Positions 1 through 8,430 of a stretch of 64,000 nt of DNA are shown piece after piece. The stretch is from an uncultured Paracoccaceae bacterium. GTDB lineage: Bacteria; Pseudomonadota; Alphaproteobacteria; Rhodobacterales; Rhodobacteraceae. Location: the NCBI GenBank assembly GCA_913060475.1, contig CAJXSD010000007.1:52338-116337 (forward strand), given 5' to 3'. The notes below the pieces were generated by a model. It was not told the origin of the DNA, searched no databases, and worked only from the letters and a program-made list of their open reading frames with translations. A program made the position numbers and the translations under genes. Numbering within the stretch: position 1 is the stretch's first letter; every line of letters starts with the position of its first letter.

Positions 1-1
1 C

Positions 2-154
2 CTACAACGCAAACTCACACAACTTGGGTATGACGTCGGCGGGATTGACGGCATCTTGGGTGCAAAAACCCGTGCCGCGGTCCAGCATATGCAGAAAAAA
101 CTGGGCCTGCCCGCAGATGCTTGGCCCACAGTTCAATTGCTCAATCAGCTATAA
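2..154 (+). CDS. C-terminal fragment of a peptidoglycan-binding protein (probably lytic murein transglycosylase)
   Basis: Only the last 50 residues are in the window; the gene begins upstream. The frame reads LQRKLTQLGYDVGGIDG, then GAKTRAAVQ and LGLPADAWPT, ending in TAA. This is the usual pattern of a peptidoglycan_binding_1 repeat (LQ..L..LGY..G..DG..G..T..A...FQ). Such a module at the very C-terminus is typical of MltB-type lytic transglycosylases, but the catalytic part is not visible, so the full identity is inferred. It converges on smc. Confidence 0.7.
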   Translation, partial: LQRKLTQLGYDVGGIDGILGAKTRAAVQHMQKKLGLPADAWPTVQLLNQL

Positions 155-161
155 AACCCTC

Positions 162-215
162 GGGATGGTGGGCGGGGCGGCGTGCCGACAGGCACCAGCG
201 TCCGCACATCATCCC
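162..215. terminator. Inverted repeat between convergent genes, possible terminator
   Basis: GGGATGGTG (162-170) can pair with CATCATCCC (207-215), allowing one G-U pair. A small inner hairpin GTGCC/GGCAC (182-186/191-195) sits between them. Read on the minus strand, downstream of smc, the outer stem is followed by GAGGGTTTT. The long interior and weak T tract make it a poor match to a canonical intrinsic terminator. Confidence 0.35.
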
Positions 216-222
216 CAAAAAA

Positions 223-3200
223 TCAGGCCACCAATTGTTCGGCCTTTTTCAAATCCACCGACACCAGCTGCGATACGCCCTGCTCTTGCATCGTGACCCC
301 AAATAAACGATCCATCCGCGCCATTGTCACCGCATGGTGCGTGATAATCAAAAACCGCGTCTCGGTGCGCCGACACATCTCATCCAACAAATCGCAAAAC
401 CGCGTCACATTGGCATCATCTAATGGCGCGTCGACCTCGTCCAACACACAAATCGGCGCCGGATTTGCCAAAAACACACCAAAGATCAAGGCCAAGGCCG
501 TCAGGGTCTGTTCTCCGCCCGACAGCAACGACAGCGTTGACAATTTCTTGCCCGGGGGCTGACACATGATTTCCAATCCCGCCTCTAGCGGATCATCGCT
601 TTCAACCATGACCAAATTGGCCTCACCCCCGCCGAACAAATGGGTAAACAGATAGCTAAAGTTCGAATTTACCTGTTCAAACGCCGTCAACAACCGCTCG
701 CGGCCCTCGCGGTTCAAACTGGCAATCCCACTGCGCAGGGTTCGGATTGCGTCCTCTAAATCCTGCTTTTCTGACACCAGATTGTCATGCTCGACCTGAA
801 CCTCTTTGGCGTCCTCCTCGGCCCGCAGATTCACTGCCCCCAAGGCATCACGTTGCCGCCGCAACCGCCCCACCTCGGCCTCGACCGCATCCGAGGATGG
901 CATGCGATCTACATCATCGCCCAACCCAACAACCAAATCTTGTGGTGTGGTCTCCAACGCTTCCTCGATACGATGGGCCGCCTGTGCCACGGCATCGCGC
1001 GCGGCCTCGGCACGGGCCTGTGCGCCCGCACGGGCTTCGCGGGCCTCGGATGCGGTGCGTTCTGCATCGCGTTCACCCGCCACCAATTCGCGCAATCCGT
1101 TTTCCGCCTCAGCCAAGGCATCCGCGGCAACACTGCGGCGCTCTTGTGCCACGGCGATTGCCTCATTCAATTCTTCACGCTTTTCGGCGATCTCTTCGGG
1201 TGCGGCACTTGCCTCGAACAAATCTTCTTCGGATGCGTCCTTGCGCTCTTGCAGCTCTGCAATGCGCTTGCCTGCGGTGTCCAATCGGTGACGCCAACCA
1301 CTTAACTCTTTGGTCACTTCCTGACTGCGGCGGGTCCGCGCATCGCCTTCGCGGCGGATTTCATCGAAATGGGACCGCTTGGCCATCATCGTCATACGCG
1401 CCGCCTCGACCGTCATTTTGACATCATCGACTTGGCCTCGTGCGGCGTCCAAATCGCCCAATTCGCGCAAACTGGCCTCGGCCTCGGCCACCTGGCGTCG
1501 CGCGATTTCGGCATCCTCTTGGTGACGCTTGACCGCCAAACGCATGTTTTCCAACCGGCCCTGCGCCATGCTGCGGTCGGCTTCGGCCCGACTAAGCGCT
1601 CGCGCGGCATCGGCCACCGCACGATCCGCATCACGGCGTGCATCACGCGCATCGCGATCCGCGCGGGTTAAATCCGCCAATTCCTGCGTCAACCGATCAT
1701 GGGCAGCCCGCGTAGCATCCATCCGAACGGTGGATCGTTCCAACTGCTGCTTTAATTCCTCTAGCCGGTTTAACTGCTGCAACCGCAGCGCCGCAGCCGA
1801 TGGCGCATCCTCGGCCCAAGCGCGATATCCATCCCATCGCCACAAATCGCCCTCGACGCTCACCAGCCGTTGTCCAGGCTGTAACAACGGCTGCAGACGC
1901 ACCCCATCGTCGGGATCAACCAACCCGATCTGTGACATACGACGGGCCAAGACATCGGGCACGGACACATGATTGGTCATGGGCGTAATCCCATCGGGCA
2001 ATGGCTGATCATGGTCATAGGCCGGTAACACCGTCCAACCGGATGGGCCATCTGCCTCGACCTCGGCCGCGCGTAAATCATCGGCCAATGCCGCGCCCAG
2101 CGCCTTTTCAAACCCTTTTTCGACCTGCAAGCGGTCGATAATTTGGCCACCTTCGGCCGTATCCCGTTCCACCAATTTAGCCAGTGCGGCAACCTCGGCG
2201 CGAATGGCGTTGGCCTCGCCTTCGGCAGCGGATCGTTCGGCCCGCGCCTCGGCTTCGCGATCTTGGGTCTGGGCGCGCATCTCCTCGGCTTGGGCCAAAC
2301 GCTCTTCTGCGGCTTCTGCAATGGCGCGGGCTTCTTCTTCGGTCTCAATGGCCACTTCGAATGCCTCGGCCAGATGATCTAATGCCTCTTGTGCTTCGGC
2401 CACGGACTGCTGCGCTTTGCTAGCCTCGGCCTCGCTTTTGTCGCGGGTGGCGACGACATCCGCCAAAAACCGGTTTGCAGATTGATGGCGCGCCGCCAGT
2501 CGCGCCACATCTTCGGTCAATTCACTCAGCTGCGCTTCGCGGTCTTGCAAAATACTGGCGGCCTCTTGCGCTGTGGCCTCGGCCTCGGCCAGTTTGTCAC
2601 CAAACCCTTGCGCGGCCTTGGCCAATTCGCGCGATTCCCATTCCAGCCGTTCAATGGTTTCGCCCGCATCACGGTTTAACCCCGCCTCGCGTTCCATATC
2701 GCGGGTCAGCTGTTCAATCCGCGCCCGCAGGGTATCAATACGCTGCATCGCTTGGGTTTCTTGATCGACAAAACTGTCGCGCTGAACCTGCAATCGCTGC
2801 ACAATTGCCGATGCAATCGCCTCTTCTTCGCGCAAGGGTGGCAGGGCCGTTTCCGCCGTTTCACGGGCCGTCGCAGCCTGGCGCGCCGCCGTTTCTGCCG
2901 CGGCTGCGGATTTCGTCAACTCGGTCAATGCGGCATCCGCTGTGGCGCGGGCGCGGTCGGCATCCGACCAACGTTTGAATAACAACAGGCTTTCGGCATG
3001 GCGCAGTTGTTCGCCAATTTCGCGATACCGCGCCGCCTGTCGTGCCTGACGCATCAGCTGCGCCAATTGACTGGCCAACTGTTCGATCACATCATCAACA
3101 CGCGCCAGATTGGTTTCCGCCGATTTCAGTTTCAATTCGGCCTCGTGCCGACGCTGATACAAACCGGAAATACCCGCAGCCTCCTCAAGGATACGGCGGC

Positions 3201-3678
3201 GGTTTTTCGGTTTCGCGTTGATCAATTCAGAAATCTGCCCCTGTCGAACCAAGGCCGGCGATTGCGCGCCCGTTGACGCATCTGCAAACAACATCTGCAC
3301 ATCGCGCGCGCGCACGTCCTTGCCCGCCACTTTGTACGCGCTGCCCACATCGCGGGTGATCCGGCGCACAATGTCCAAAACATCCTGATCATTAAATCCG
3401 GCCGGCGCCAAACGATCAGAATTGTCCAGCGTTAACGACACCTCGGCGAAATTGCGTGCCGGACGGGTGGATGCGCCTGCGAAAATCACATCCTCCATCC
3501 CGCCGCCACGCATGGCAGTGGGGCGATTTTCCCCCATGACCCAGCGCAGCGCCTCAAGCAGATTGGATTTGCCACAACCGTTTGGCCCAACAACACCTGT
3601 CAGGCCGTCCTGAATGATCAATTCAGTCGGATCCACAAAGCTCTTAAAGCCGGTCAGTTTCAGCCGTGAAAAACGCAC
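223..3678 (-). CDS. smc: Chromosome segregation protein SMC
   Basis: SMC is the ATPase that, as a dimer with ScpA and ScpB, compacts and segregates the nucleoid. The 1151-residue protein has the N-terminal ABC half with Walker A GPNGCGKSN (residues 31-39), long Ala/Glu/Arg-rich coiled coils, a hinge around residues 510-640, and a C-terminal ABC half with signature LSGGEQ (about 1052) and Walker B CVLDEVD (about 1077). Length and domain order are normal. Long open frames on the opposite strand across this gene come from its GC- and Ala-rich coiled-coil codons. ScpA and ScpB are not in the window. The start ATG at 3678 gives MRFSRLKLTGFKSF, the standard SMC N-terminus. Confidence 0.97.
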   Translation of the reverse strand: MRFSRLKLTGFKSFVDPTELIIQDGLTGVVGPNGCGKSNLLEALRWVMGENRPTAMRGGGMEDVIFAGASTRPARNFAEVSLTLDNSDRLAPAGFNDQDVLDIVRRITRDVGSAYKVAGKDVRARDVQMLFADASTGAQSPALVRQGQISELINAKPKNRRRILEEAAGISGLYQRRHEAELKLKSAETNLARVDDVIEQLASQLAQLMRQARQAARYREIGEQLRHAESLLLFKRWSDADRARATADAALTELTKSAAAAETAARQAATARETAETALPPLREEEAIASAIVQRLQVQRDSFVDQETQAMQRIDTLRARIEQLTRDMEREAGLNRDAGETIERLEWESRELAKAAQGFGDKLAEAEATAQEAASILQDREAQLSELTEDVARLAARHQSANRFLADVVATRDKSEAEASKAQQSVAEAQEALDHLAEAFEVAIETEEEARAIAEAAEERLAQAEEMRAQTQDREAEARAERSAAEGEANAIRAEVAALAKLVERDTAEGGQIIDRLQVEKGFEKALGAALADDLRAAEVEADGPSGWTVLPAYDHDQPLPDGITPMTNHVSVPDVLARRMSQIGLVDPDDGVRLQPLLQPGQRLVSVEGDLWRWDGYRAWAEDAPSAAALRLQQLNRLEELKQQLERSTVRMDATRAAHDRLTQELADLTRADRDARDARRDADRAVADAARALSRAEADRSMAQGRLENMRLAVKRHQEDAEIARRQVAEAEASLRELGDLDAARGQVDDVKMTVEAARMTMMAKRSHFDEIRREGDARTRRSQEVTKELSGWRHRLDTAGKRIAELQERKDASEEDLFEASAAPEEIAEKREELNEAIAVAQERRSVAADALAEAENGLRELVAGERDAERTASEAREARAGAQARAEAARDAVAQAAHRIEEALETTPQDLVVGLGDDVDRMPSSDAVEAEVGRLRRQRDALGAVNLRAEEDAKEVQVEHDNLVSEKQDLEDAIRTLRSGIASLNREGRERLLTAFEQVNSNFSYLFTHLFGGGEANLVMVESDDPLEAGLEIMCQPPGKKLSTLSLLSGGEQTLTALALIFGVFLANPAPICVLDEVDAPLDDANVTRFCDLLDEMCRRTETRFLIITHHAVTMARMDRLFGVTMQEQGVSQLVSVDLKKAEQLVA

Positions 3679-3799
3679 GCTTGCCCTTTGCCATGATTCT
3701 GTTACCTAATCGTTCCCGAACGCACCCTATATGTCAACATGCCCCCACATCATGTCGTAAAACGGGGCCAAGTTATCCACAATATATTGCGACGGACCG

Positions 3800-4258
3800 A
3801 TGACGCAGATTGAAATTGACTACGCCCATCCCCGCCATCAGGGAATCCAGGTTTTGTTGAAACAGCACCACACATTGATGCAGTCGTTGTTTCCGGTTGA
3901 CGCAAACCATTTCCTGGACACCGATGCACTGTGCCACAGCGACATCCATTTCATCGCCGCGCGTGTGAATGGTGTGTATCAGGCCTGTGGCGCATTCAAA
4001 ATCCAAAACACCTATGCTGAAATCAAGTCCATGTTTACCGCCCCCGATGCACGCGGCAGCGGTCTGGCGGACCAGATCCTGGCGCAACTGATTGACCGAT
4101 CACGCGCGCTTGGCCTGTTCCATCTGCGTTTGGAAACAGGCGTCGGGCTGGACGCGGCACATCGGCTGTACAGACGTCATGGGTTCGAAACCTGCGGTCC
4201 ATTTGGCGACTATACGGCGAACCCCTATTCCATCTTCATGGAACGATCGCCCCGCTAA
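3800..4258 (+). CDS. GNAT-family N-acetyltransferase
   Basis: A 152-residue single-domain acetyltransferase that would move an acetyl group from acetyl-CoA to an amine; the acceptor cannot be told from sequence. The GNAT core is clear: a beta strand ending EIKSMFTAPDAR, the acetyl-CoA pyrophosphate loop RGSGLA (residues 85-90) with the following helix, then AAHRLYRRHGFE (119-130), the usual motif-B end. It is divergent from smc and followed closely by a GntR regulator on the same strand. No strong ribosome site is visible before the ATG. Confidence 0.85.
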   Translation: MTQIEIDYAHPRHQGIQVLLKQHHTLMQSLFPVDANHFLDTDALCHSDIHFIAARVNGVYQACGAFKIQNTYAEIKSMFTAPDARGSGLADQILAQLIDRSRALGLFHLRLETGVGLDAAHRLYRRHGFETCGPFGDYTANPYSIFMERSPR

Positions 4259-4288
4259 ACGATTGCCAAGCGCACCATTCCGGGTATA

Positions 4289-4309
4289 TTGGTAATAAAG
4301 TTATACCAA
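4289..4309. promoter_or_regulatory. Candidate operator of the GntR/FadR regulator
   Basis: TTGGTA (4289-4294) and TACCAA (4304-4309) form a perfect 6-bp dyad with 9 nt between, ending 11 nt before the regulator start codon. FadR-subfamily GntR proteins (PdhR, LldR) are known to bind TGGT/ACCA half-sites, usually with a shorter spacer. Autorepression at this site is an inference. Confidence 0.4.
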
Positions 4310-4320
4310 ATGGATCCCCG

Positions 4321-5091
4321 ATGCCCTTTGAAAAAGTCAGCGCAGAAAAATTGTCCCAAGCGGTCACCCACCAGATCGAAGAATTGATCCTGCGCGGCAT
4401 CCTGCGTCCGGGCGAACGCCTGCCCGCCGAACGCGAATTGTCCGAACGCCTGGGCGTCTCGCGCCCCAGTCTGCGCGAAGCCATCGCAGAGCTCCAGGAA
4501 AAAGGCCTGCTCACCTCCAAGGCGGGTGCAGGCATCTATGTTGCGGATGTCTTGGGCAATGCGTTTTCCCCTGCTTTGGTGCGGCTCTTTTCCTCGCACA
4601 GCGAGGCTGTGTTTGACTACGTCTCGTTTCGCCGCGATATGGAGGGGCTGGCCGCCGAACGCGCCGCCAAGTTTGCGTCAGACACAGATCTGAAAGTGAT
4701 CCAAACGATATTCGAGAAAATGGAAATCGCCCATAAACGCCGCGATCCCTCGGACGAAGCCCGCCTGGATGCCGACTTCCACCTCTCGATTATCGAAGCC
4801 AGTCATAATGTCATCATGCTCCATATGATGCGGTCCATGTATGAACTGCTGCGCGAAGGCGTCTTTTACAACCGGCAAATGATGTTCAAACAACGCGCCA
4901 CCCGCGATGGCCTACTGGACCAACACCGCGCGATCAATACAGCCATTCAGGCCCGCGACCCCGCCGCCGCGCGCGCGGCAGTGGAATACCACCTCAGCTA
5001 TGTCGAACAAACCCTGGGCGACCTGCAAATCGCGGAGCGCAACGAACGTATTGCACAACAACGCTACCAACACGAAATCGAACGCAAATAA
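4321..5091 (+). CDS. GntR-family transcriptional regulator, FadR subfamily
   Basis: A 256-residue DNA-binding regulator. Residues about 10-75 form the GntR winged helix (ILRGILRPGERLPAERELSE, then GVSRPSLREAIAELQEKGLL). Residues about 95-235 are an all-helical FCD ligand domain with the typical metal-ligand pattern DADFHLSIIEASHN, DQHRAI and EYHLSYVE. Members sense small carboxylates such as lactate, pyruvate or fatty acyl-CoA, but the ligand here is unknown. There is no adjacent catabolic operon on the same strand, so the target is not evident; autoregulation is possible through the dyad just upstream. Confidence 0.9.
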   Translation: MPFEKVSAEKLSQAVTHQIEELILRGILRPGERLPAERELSERLGVSRPSLREAIAELQEKGLLTSKAGAGIYVADVLGNAFSPALVRLFSSHSEAVFDYVSFRRDMEGLAAERAAKFASDTDLKVIQTIFEKMEIAHKRRDPSDEARLDADFHLSIIEASHNVIMLHMMRSMYELLREGVFYNRQMMFKQRATRDGLLDQHRAINTAIQARDPAAARAAVEYHLSYVEQTLGDLQIAERNERIAQQRYQHEIERK

Positions 5092-5694
5092 TTATCGCCC
5101 GCGGATCCAATCCCAACGATCTGCAAACCAATCGCCCACACGTTCCGTTACGGGATCAATCCGGCGCGTGCGAAACCGCACCCAACGCACCCAAACGGCC
5201 CAAAACACCGCGGCGAATAAAACCAATATTACGATATTAAACCAGGGCGTTACGGTCACATCGGGCCCTGATACCGCCCGCACAGACACGGCATTCGGGT
5301 AAATCGAAAAAAACTCATTGCGCCAGCCGTAATGTGTCACCATCGCCCACTGCGCGGTCTCTGCCCCTTTTTTACTCACCAAATCCGATGCCTCGGCCTG
5401 CAAATTCGCCGTGTCAAACTTGAAATAGGGTGGCCAACCCCAACCCGTATCCTCATTTCGATAAATCATCGGGCTGTCATCCGGCTCAAAGGCTTGAATA
5501 AAAAACACATCCCTATTCGCAGTGCCCGCCTCGGCCCCTGCATCCGCTGCAGCCCAAAACCAGCGATTTGATCCAAAATCCACACGCTTTTCATAGGTGT
5601 CTGTAATCCGCACAACATCATGCTGCGGCAATGTGTAATGCAAAAACCCACCAACCAGTGTCAGCAAAACCAAACGAATGATCCAACGAAACAT
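5092..5694 (-). CDS. DUF1523 family membrane protein
   Basis: A conserved alphaproteobacterial protein of unknown function, matching the DUF1523 family from memory. From the second in-frame Met (MFRWIIRL, preferred because the hydrophobic segment begins at once) it has about 200 residues: an N-terminal membrane helix, a periplasmic domain containing KRVDFGSNRWFWAA and THYGWRNEFFSIYPNA, a second membrane helix (WFNIVILVLFAAVFWAVWV) and a basic C-terminal tail. An alternative start 12 nt upstream (5706) exists. A palindromic repeat element lies directly upstream. Confidence 0.8.
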   Translation of the reverse strand: MFRWIIRLVLLTLVGGFLHYTLPQHDVVRITDTYEKRVDFGSNRWFWAAADAGAEAGTANRDVFFIQAFEPDDSPMIYRNEDTGWGWPPYFKFDTANLQAEASDLVSKKGAETAQWAMVTHYGWRNEFFSIYPNAVSVRAVSGPDVTVTPWFNIVILVLFAAVFWAVWVRWVRFRTRRIDPVTERVGDWFADRWDWIRGR

Positions 5695-5755
5695 ACATCC
5701 CCCCAAGGGCTCAAAATCCTACACCAGATATAGGCACTCCCCCATCAAAACAAAA

Positions 5756-5826
5756 GCCCTTTCAGTTTTGCAAAAATACTCCGGGGGGAATTGGCCGCAG
5801 GCCAAGGGGGGCAGCGCCCCCAATTT
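5756..5826 (-). repeat. Dispersed palindromic intergenic repeat, copy 1
   Basis: On the minus strand this reads a hairpin GGGGGC-GCT-GCCCCC, a second hairpin TTGGCC-TGC-GGCCAA, then GAGTATTTTTGCAAAACTG and AAAG. The same GAGTATTT-TGCAAAACTGAAAG tail preceded by a GGGGGC/GCCCCC palindrome occurs at 15656-15709. It sits between the RluA-type gene and the DUF1523 gene, both on the minus strand, so it could act as a terminator or processing signal between them. The function is unknown. Confidence 0.7.
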
Positions 5827-5830
5827 CCCC

Positions 5831-6478
5831 CTAAAACGGTGCCTTCGACCGAAACTTTATCCCCCGCCCGGTCTCGGGGTGATTAACACGCAGCTCCTCA
5901 GAATGCAGCATCATGCGCGGATATCGGTCATAGGTCTCGGGCGCATAAATCGGATCGCCCAAAATCGGATGCCCCAGCGCCAAACAATGCACACGCAGTT
6001 GGTGCGAACGGCCGGTCTTGGGCTCTAACCGCAGCCGACTTTCACCGCCCCCGACCTTGGTGCGCGTCCACAGGGTCAGTGCAGGTTTTCCCGTGTCATG
6101 ACAAACCATCTGGCGGGGGCGATTGGGCCAATCGACAATCAACGGCAAATCCACTTCGCCGGACGCATCAGACACCTCGCCCGCCACACGCGCGACATAG
6201 GTTTTTTTGGTGCGCCGCTGTTCGAACTGCATAGATAAATCGCGCTGTGCGTGGGGGCTCAGCGCAAATATCATCACGCCAGATGTATCGCGATCCAACC
6301 GATGTACCAACAGGGCATGGGGAAATGCGACCTGCAAACGCGTGATCAAACAATCCGCCAACTCTGGCCCGCGTCCCGGGACGGACAACAGACCCGCGGG
6401 TTTGTCAACGACCACGATATGCGCGTCTTCGTGCAAAATGACCAAGGGGTCCATGGGGGGATCATAGGGTGTAATCAT
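5831..6478 (-). CDS. RluA-family RNA pseudouridine synthase
   Basis: Converts a uridine in rRNA or tRNA to pseudouridine. The catalytic motif HRLDRDTSG is at residues 59-67 with the nucleophile Asp62, preceded by the VVDKPAGLLSVPG strand (23-35). Later RluA motifs include KTYVARVAGEV, LRLEPKTGRSHQLRVH and LGHPILGDPIY. At 215 residues, with no S4 domain, it resembles the RluA/TruC size class rather than RluC or RluD. Which RNA site it modifies cannot be decided. The start is uncertain: Met1 (6478) or Met9 (6454). Confidence 0.9.
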   Translation of the reverse strand: MITPYDPPMDPLVILHEDAHIVVVDKPAGLLSVPGRGPELADCLITRLQVAFPHALLVHRLDRDTSGVMIFALSPHAQRDLSMQFEQRRTKKTYVARVAGEVSDASGEVDLPLIVDWPNRPRQMVCHDTGKPALTLWTRTKVGGGESRLRLEPKTGRSHQLRVHCLALGHPILGDPIYAPETYDRYPRMMLHSEELRVNHPETGRGIKFRSKAPF

Positions 6479-6538
6479 GCCCCTGCATTTACATCGTCGT
6501 CACCGCATTCACAACGACAAATCCAGCGGCCCACCTCC

Positions 6539-6585
6539 GTGAAATTTCTCTTGATTTTTTCACGAAATACTGCACTGTGAAAAAA
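6539..6585. promoter_or_regulatory. Three-half-site inverted repeat upstream of the XRE-cupin regulator
   Basis: TTTTTTCAC (6555-6563) and GTGAAAAAA (6577-6585) are a perfect 9-bp dyad with a 13-nt spacer. A further GTGAAA at 6539-6544 forms a second dyad with TTTCAC. The repeats lie 32-78 nt before the XRE-cupin start codon, in the gap shared with the divergent RluA-type gene. This is the expected place for an operator used by the adjacent regulator. Confidence 0.55.
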
Positions 6586-6616
6586 ATGCCCCTTTTTTCA
6601 TGCCCGAGTCTTCTAC

Positions 6617-7186
6617 ATGCGTGACACGACACCCCATCACCAAACCCTAGGCGCAGACATCCGCGCCCTGCGCCGCAGTCGGGGTTTGACGCTGGACCAA
6701 CTGGCCAGGCAGCTGAATAAGTCCGTCGGCTGGATGAGTCAGGTCGAACGCGACCTGTCGGATCCAACCGTTGCGGATCTGCGGTCCTTGGCGCGGGTGT
6801 TCGACATTCCGCTGTCCATGCTTTCTACAAAAAATGCGGCCCAGGAACACGAACAGGGGTTCGTCGTTCGCAAAAACAACCGCCGCCCCATCGGTCGCCA
6901 TATTCAGGGCCTGACAGAAGAGCTGCTATCCCCCGACCTGACCGACGAATTCGAGGTTGTCCATTCCCATTTCGCCCCGCACAGCCGCATTAAATCGCCC
7001 GTTTCTCGCCCCACCCAAGAGGTGGGTTATCTGGTGTCAGGCCAGCTGCATCTGACCATCGCAGGTCAGGAATTCATTATCAACCAAGGCGACAGTTTCC
7101 GCATCCGCGGCGAAGAATTCGCATGGGCCAACCCCTATAACACCCCAGCAATTGCGATTTGGGTCATCGCGCCGCCGGTGTATTGA
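6617..7186 (+). CDS. XRE-family transcriptional regulator with cupin sensor domain
   Basis: A 189-residue regulator. Residues about 10-66 are a Cro/C1-type helix-turn-helix (LGADIRALRRSRGLTLDQLA, SVGWMSQVERDLSDPTVADL). Residues about 105-187 are a cupin barrel (EEVGYLVSGQLHLTI-like strand, NQGDSFRIRGEEFAWANP), which in this family senses a small ligand. Its stop overlaps the start of the first LysE gene by 1 nt (TGATG), so it is translated with the cassette it probably controls. A perfect inverted repeat upstream suggests autoregulation. The ligand is unknown; in context a methylated amine or an amino acid derived from it is plausible. Confidence 0.9.
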   Translation: MRDTTPHHQTLGADIRALRRSRGLTLDQLARQLNKSVGWMSQVERDLSDPTVADLRSLARVFDIPLSMLSTKNAAQEHEQGFVVRKNNRRPIGRHIQGLTEELLSPDLTDEFEVVHSHFAPHSRIKSPVSRPTQEVGYLVSGQLHLTIAGQEFIINQGDSFRIRGEEFAWANPYNTPAIAIWVIAPPVY

Positions 7187-7791
7187 TGACCCTGTCGGCC
7201 TGGATCATATTTGCCAGTTTTTGGGCGGTTTTTGTCACCACACCCGGCCCAAACGCGGTCAATTGCGTGAATGTTGCCATGACATACGGGTTCAATACAT
7301 CGCTGATTTGTGTTGGTGCCATCCTGACCCAAGCATCGCTGTTTTTGACGCTATCAGCCTTTGGCGTAACGGCGATCATGACAGCCTCGGCATCCGTATT
7401 TTTGGCGTTCAAATGGGGGGGCGCTGCCTTTTTGGTTGCCTTGGGGGTGCGCGGTTGGATCAATGCAACACGCCCGATCAAAACGCACACACCCAGTCGC
7501 AAAACGATATACAGCCGCGCCTTGGCCATTGCGACGATCAACCCCAAATCGGTCGCAGGATATTTCGCAGCCTTTACGCAATTTGTGCAACCCGATCGCC
7601 CCATTGGGCAACAAATGTGGGTGATTGTTCCAACTGCACTGACGCTGACCACACTTAGCTATGCGGGATACTGCGCGATTGGCGCGGCGCTGGGGCGCGC
7701 GGCATTGGGGGCGATTTTGCATGTCTGGGTGCGGCGGGGATTGGCGCTGTGCTTTGTCATTTATGGCATTTTATTGGGGGCCTTTGCATGA
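7186..7791 (+). CDS. LysE-family amino-acid exporter (first of two)
   Basis: An inner-membrane efflux protein of about 201 residues with roughly six hydrophobic segments, starting MTLSAWIIFASFWAVFVTTPGPNA. The TPGPN motif near residue 20 is characteristic of the LysE/RhtB family. The ATG at 7186 overlaps the regulator stop and is preferred to an upstream Met, because the family normally begins just before the first membrane helix. The neighbouring genes suggest export of an amino acid or small amine produced or tolerated during demethylation. Confidence 0.88.
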   Translation: MTLSAWIIFASFWAVFVTTPGPNAVNCVNVAMTYGFNTSLICVGAILTQASLFLTLSAFGVTAIMTASASVFLAFKWGGAAFLVALGVRGWINATRPIKTHTPSRKTIYSRALAIATINPKSVAGYFAAFTQFVQPDRPIGQQMWVIVPTALTLTTLSYAGYCAIGAALGRAALGAILHVWVRRGLALCFVIYGILLGAFA

Positions 7792-8417
7792 TCGACCTGA
7801 TTTTGACGCTGGTTCCTATGTCTGTTTTGCTCAGCTTTCTGTTGGCGGGGGTGGTGTTAAACCTGACGCCCGGATCGGACGTGATGTTCACCATTGCCAG
7901 CGGGATCAAGGGCGGCATTCCCGCAGGTGTCGCCGCCGCAACGGGCGTGGCCTTGGGCAGTTTTGTCCATGTCACGCTGACCACATTCGGGTTGGCGGCC
8001 CTGTTGGCCACCCTGCCGTGGGTGTTCCAAGCCATTAAGTGGGGCGGTGTGCTATATCTGTTGCTATTGGCCTATCAGGCATGGACCGCAACTGCGATCA
8101 CAGACACCGCAAACACAGGGCGGGCATCCTATTCGCGCGCATTAAAACAAGGATGCATCACGAATGTCACCAACCCCAAGGTTGCGCTGTTTATTTTGGC
8201 GTTTCTGCCGCAGTTTGCCGATGAAACACGCGGACCGATCTGGGTTCAGATGTTGATTTTGGGCGTGATCTTTACGCTATCGGGATGGGTGATCACATCC
8301 CTCTATGGAATATTTGCGGGATATCTGGGGTATAAATTGCGCCAGTATTTCACAATTTTGAACAAACTATCAGCAATCATTTTGGGCGGCCTAGCACTGC
8401 GTCTGGCCGCAACATAA
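7788..8417 (+). CDS. LysE-family amino-acid exporter (second of two)
   Basis: About 209 residues, starting MIDLILTLVPMSVLLSF, with the LysE/RhtB motif LNLTPGSDVMF near residue 30, GVAAATGVALG, and the conserved NVTNPKVALFILAFLPQF segment. It overlaps the preceding LysE gene by 4 nt (ATGA). The two are divergent paralogs rather than a recent duplication, since their sequences differ along the whole length. LysE proteins normally work as single-gene exporters or homodimers; a tandem pair may form a heteromer or export two different substrates. Confidence 0.88.
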   Translation: MIDLILTLVPMSVLLSFLLAGVVLNLTPGSDVMFTIASGIKGGIPAGVAAATGVALGSFVHVTLTTFGLAALLATLPWVFQAIKWGGVLYLLLLAYQAWTATAITDTANTGRASYSRALKQGCITNVTNPKVALFILAFLPQFADETRGPIWVQMLILGVIFTLSGWVITSLYGIFAGYLGYKLRQYFTILNKLSAIILGGLALRLAAT

Positions 8418-8430
8418 GGGAGGAAAAGAA

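Noticed and set aside
747..2978. Several long open frames on the plus strand opposite smc
   Set aside because: They are mirror frames of Ala/Glu/Arg-rich coiled-coil codons, with Arg/Pro/His-rich products and no domain.
3773..3781. Perfect DnaA box TTATCCACA next to smc
   Set aside because: One or two copies of this degenerate 9-mer are expected by chance in 64 kb; no cluster, AT-rich unwinding region or origin genes are nearby.
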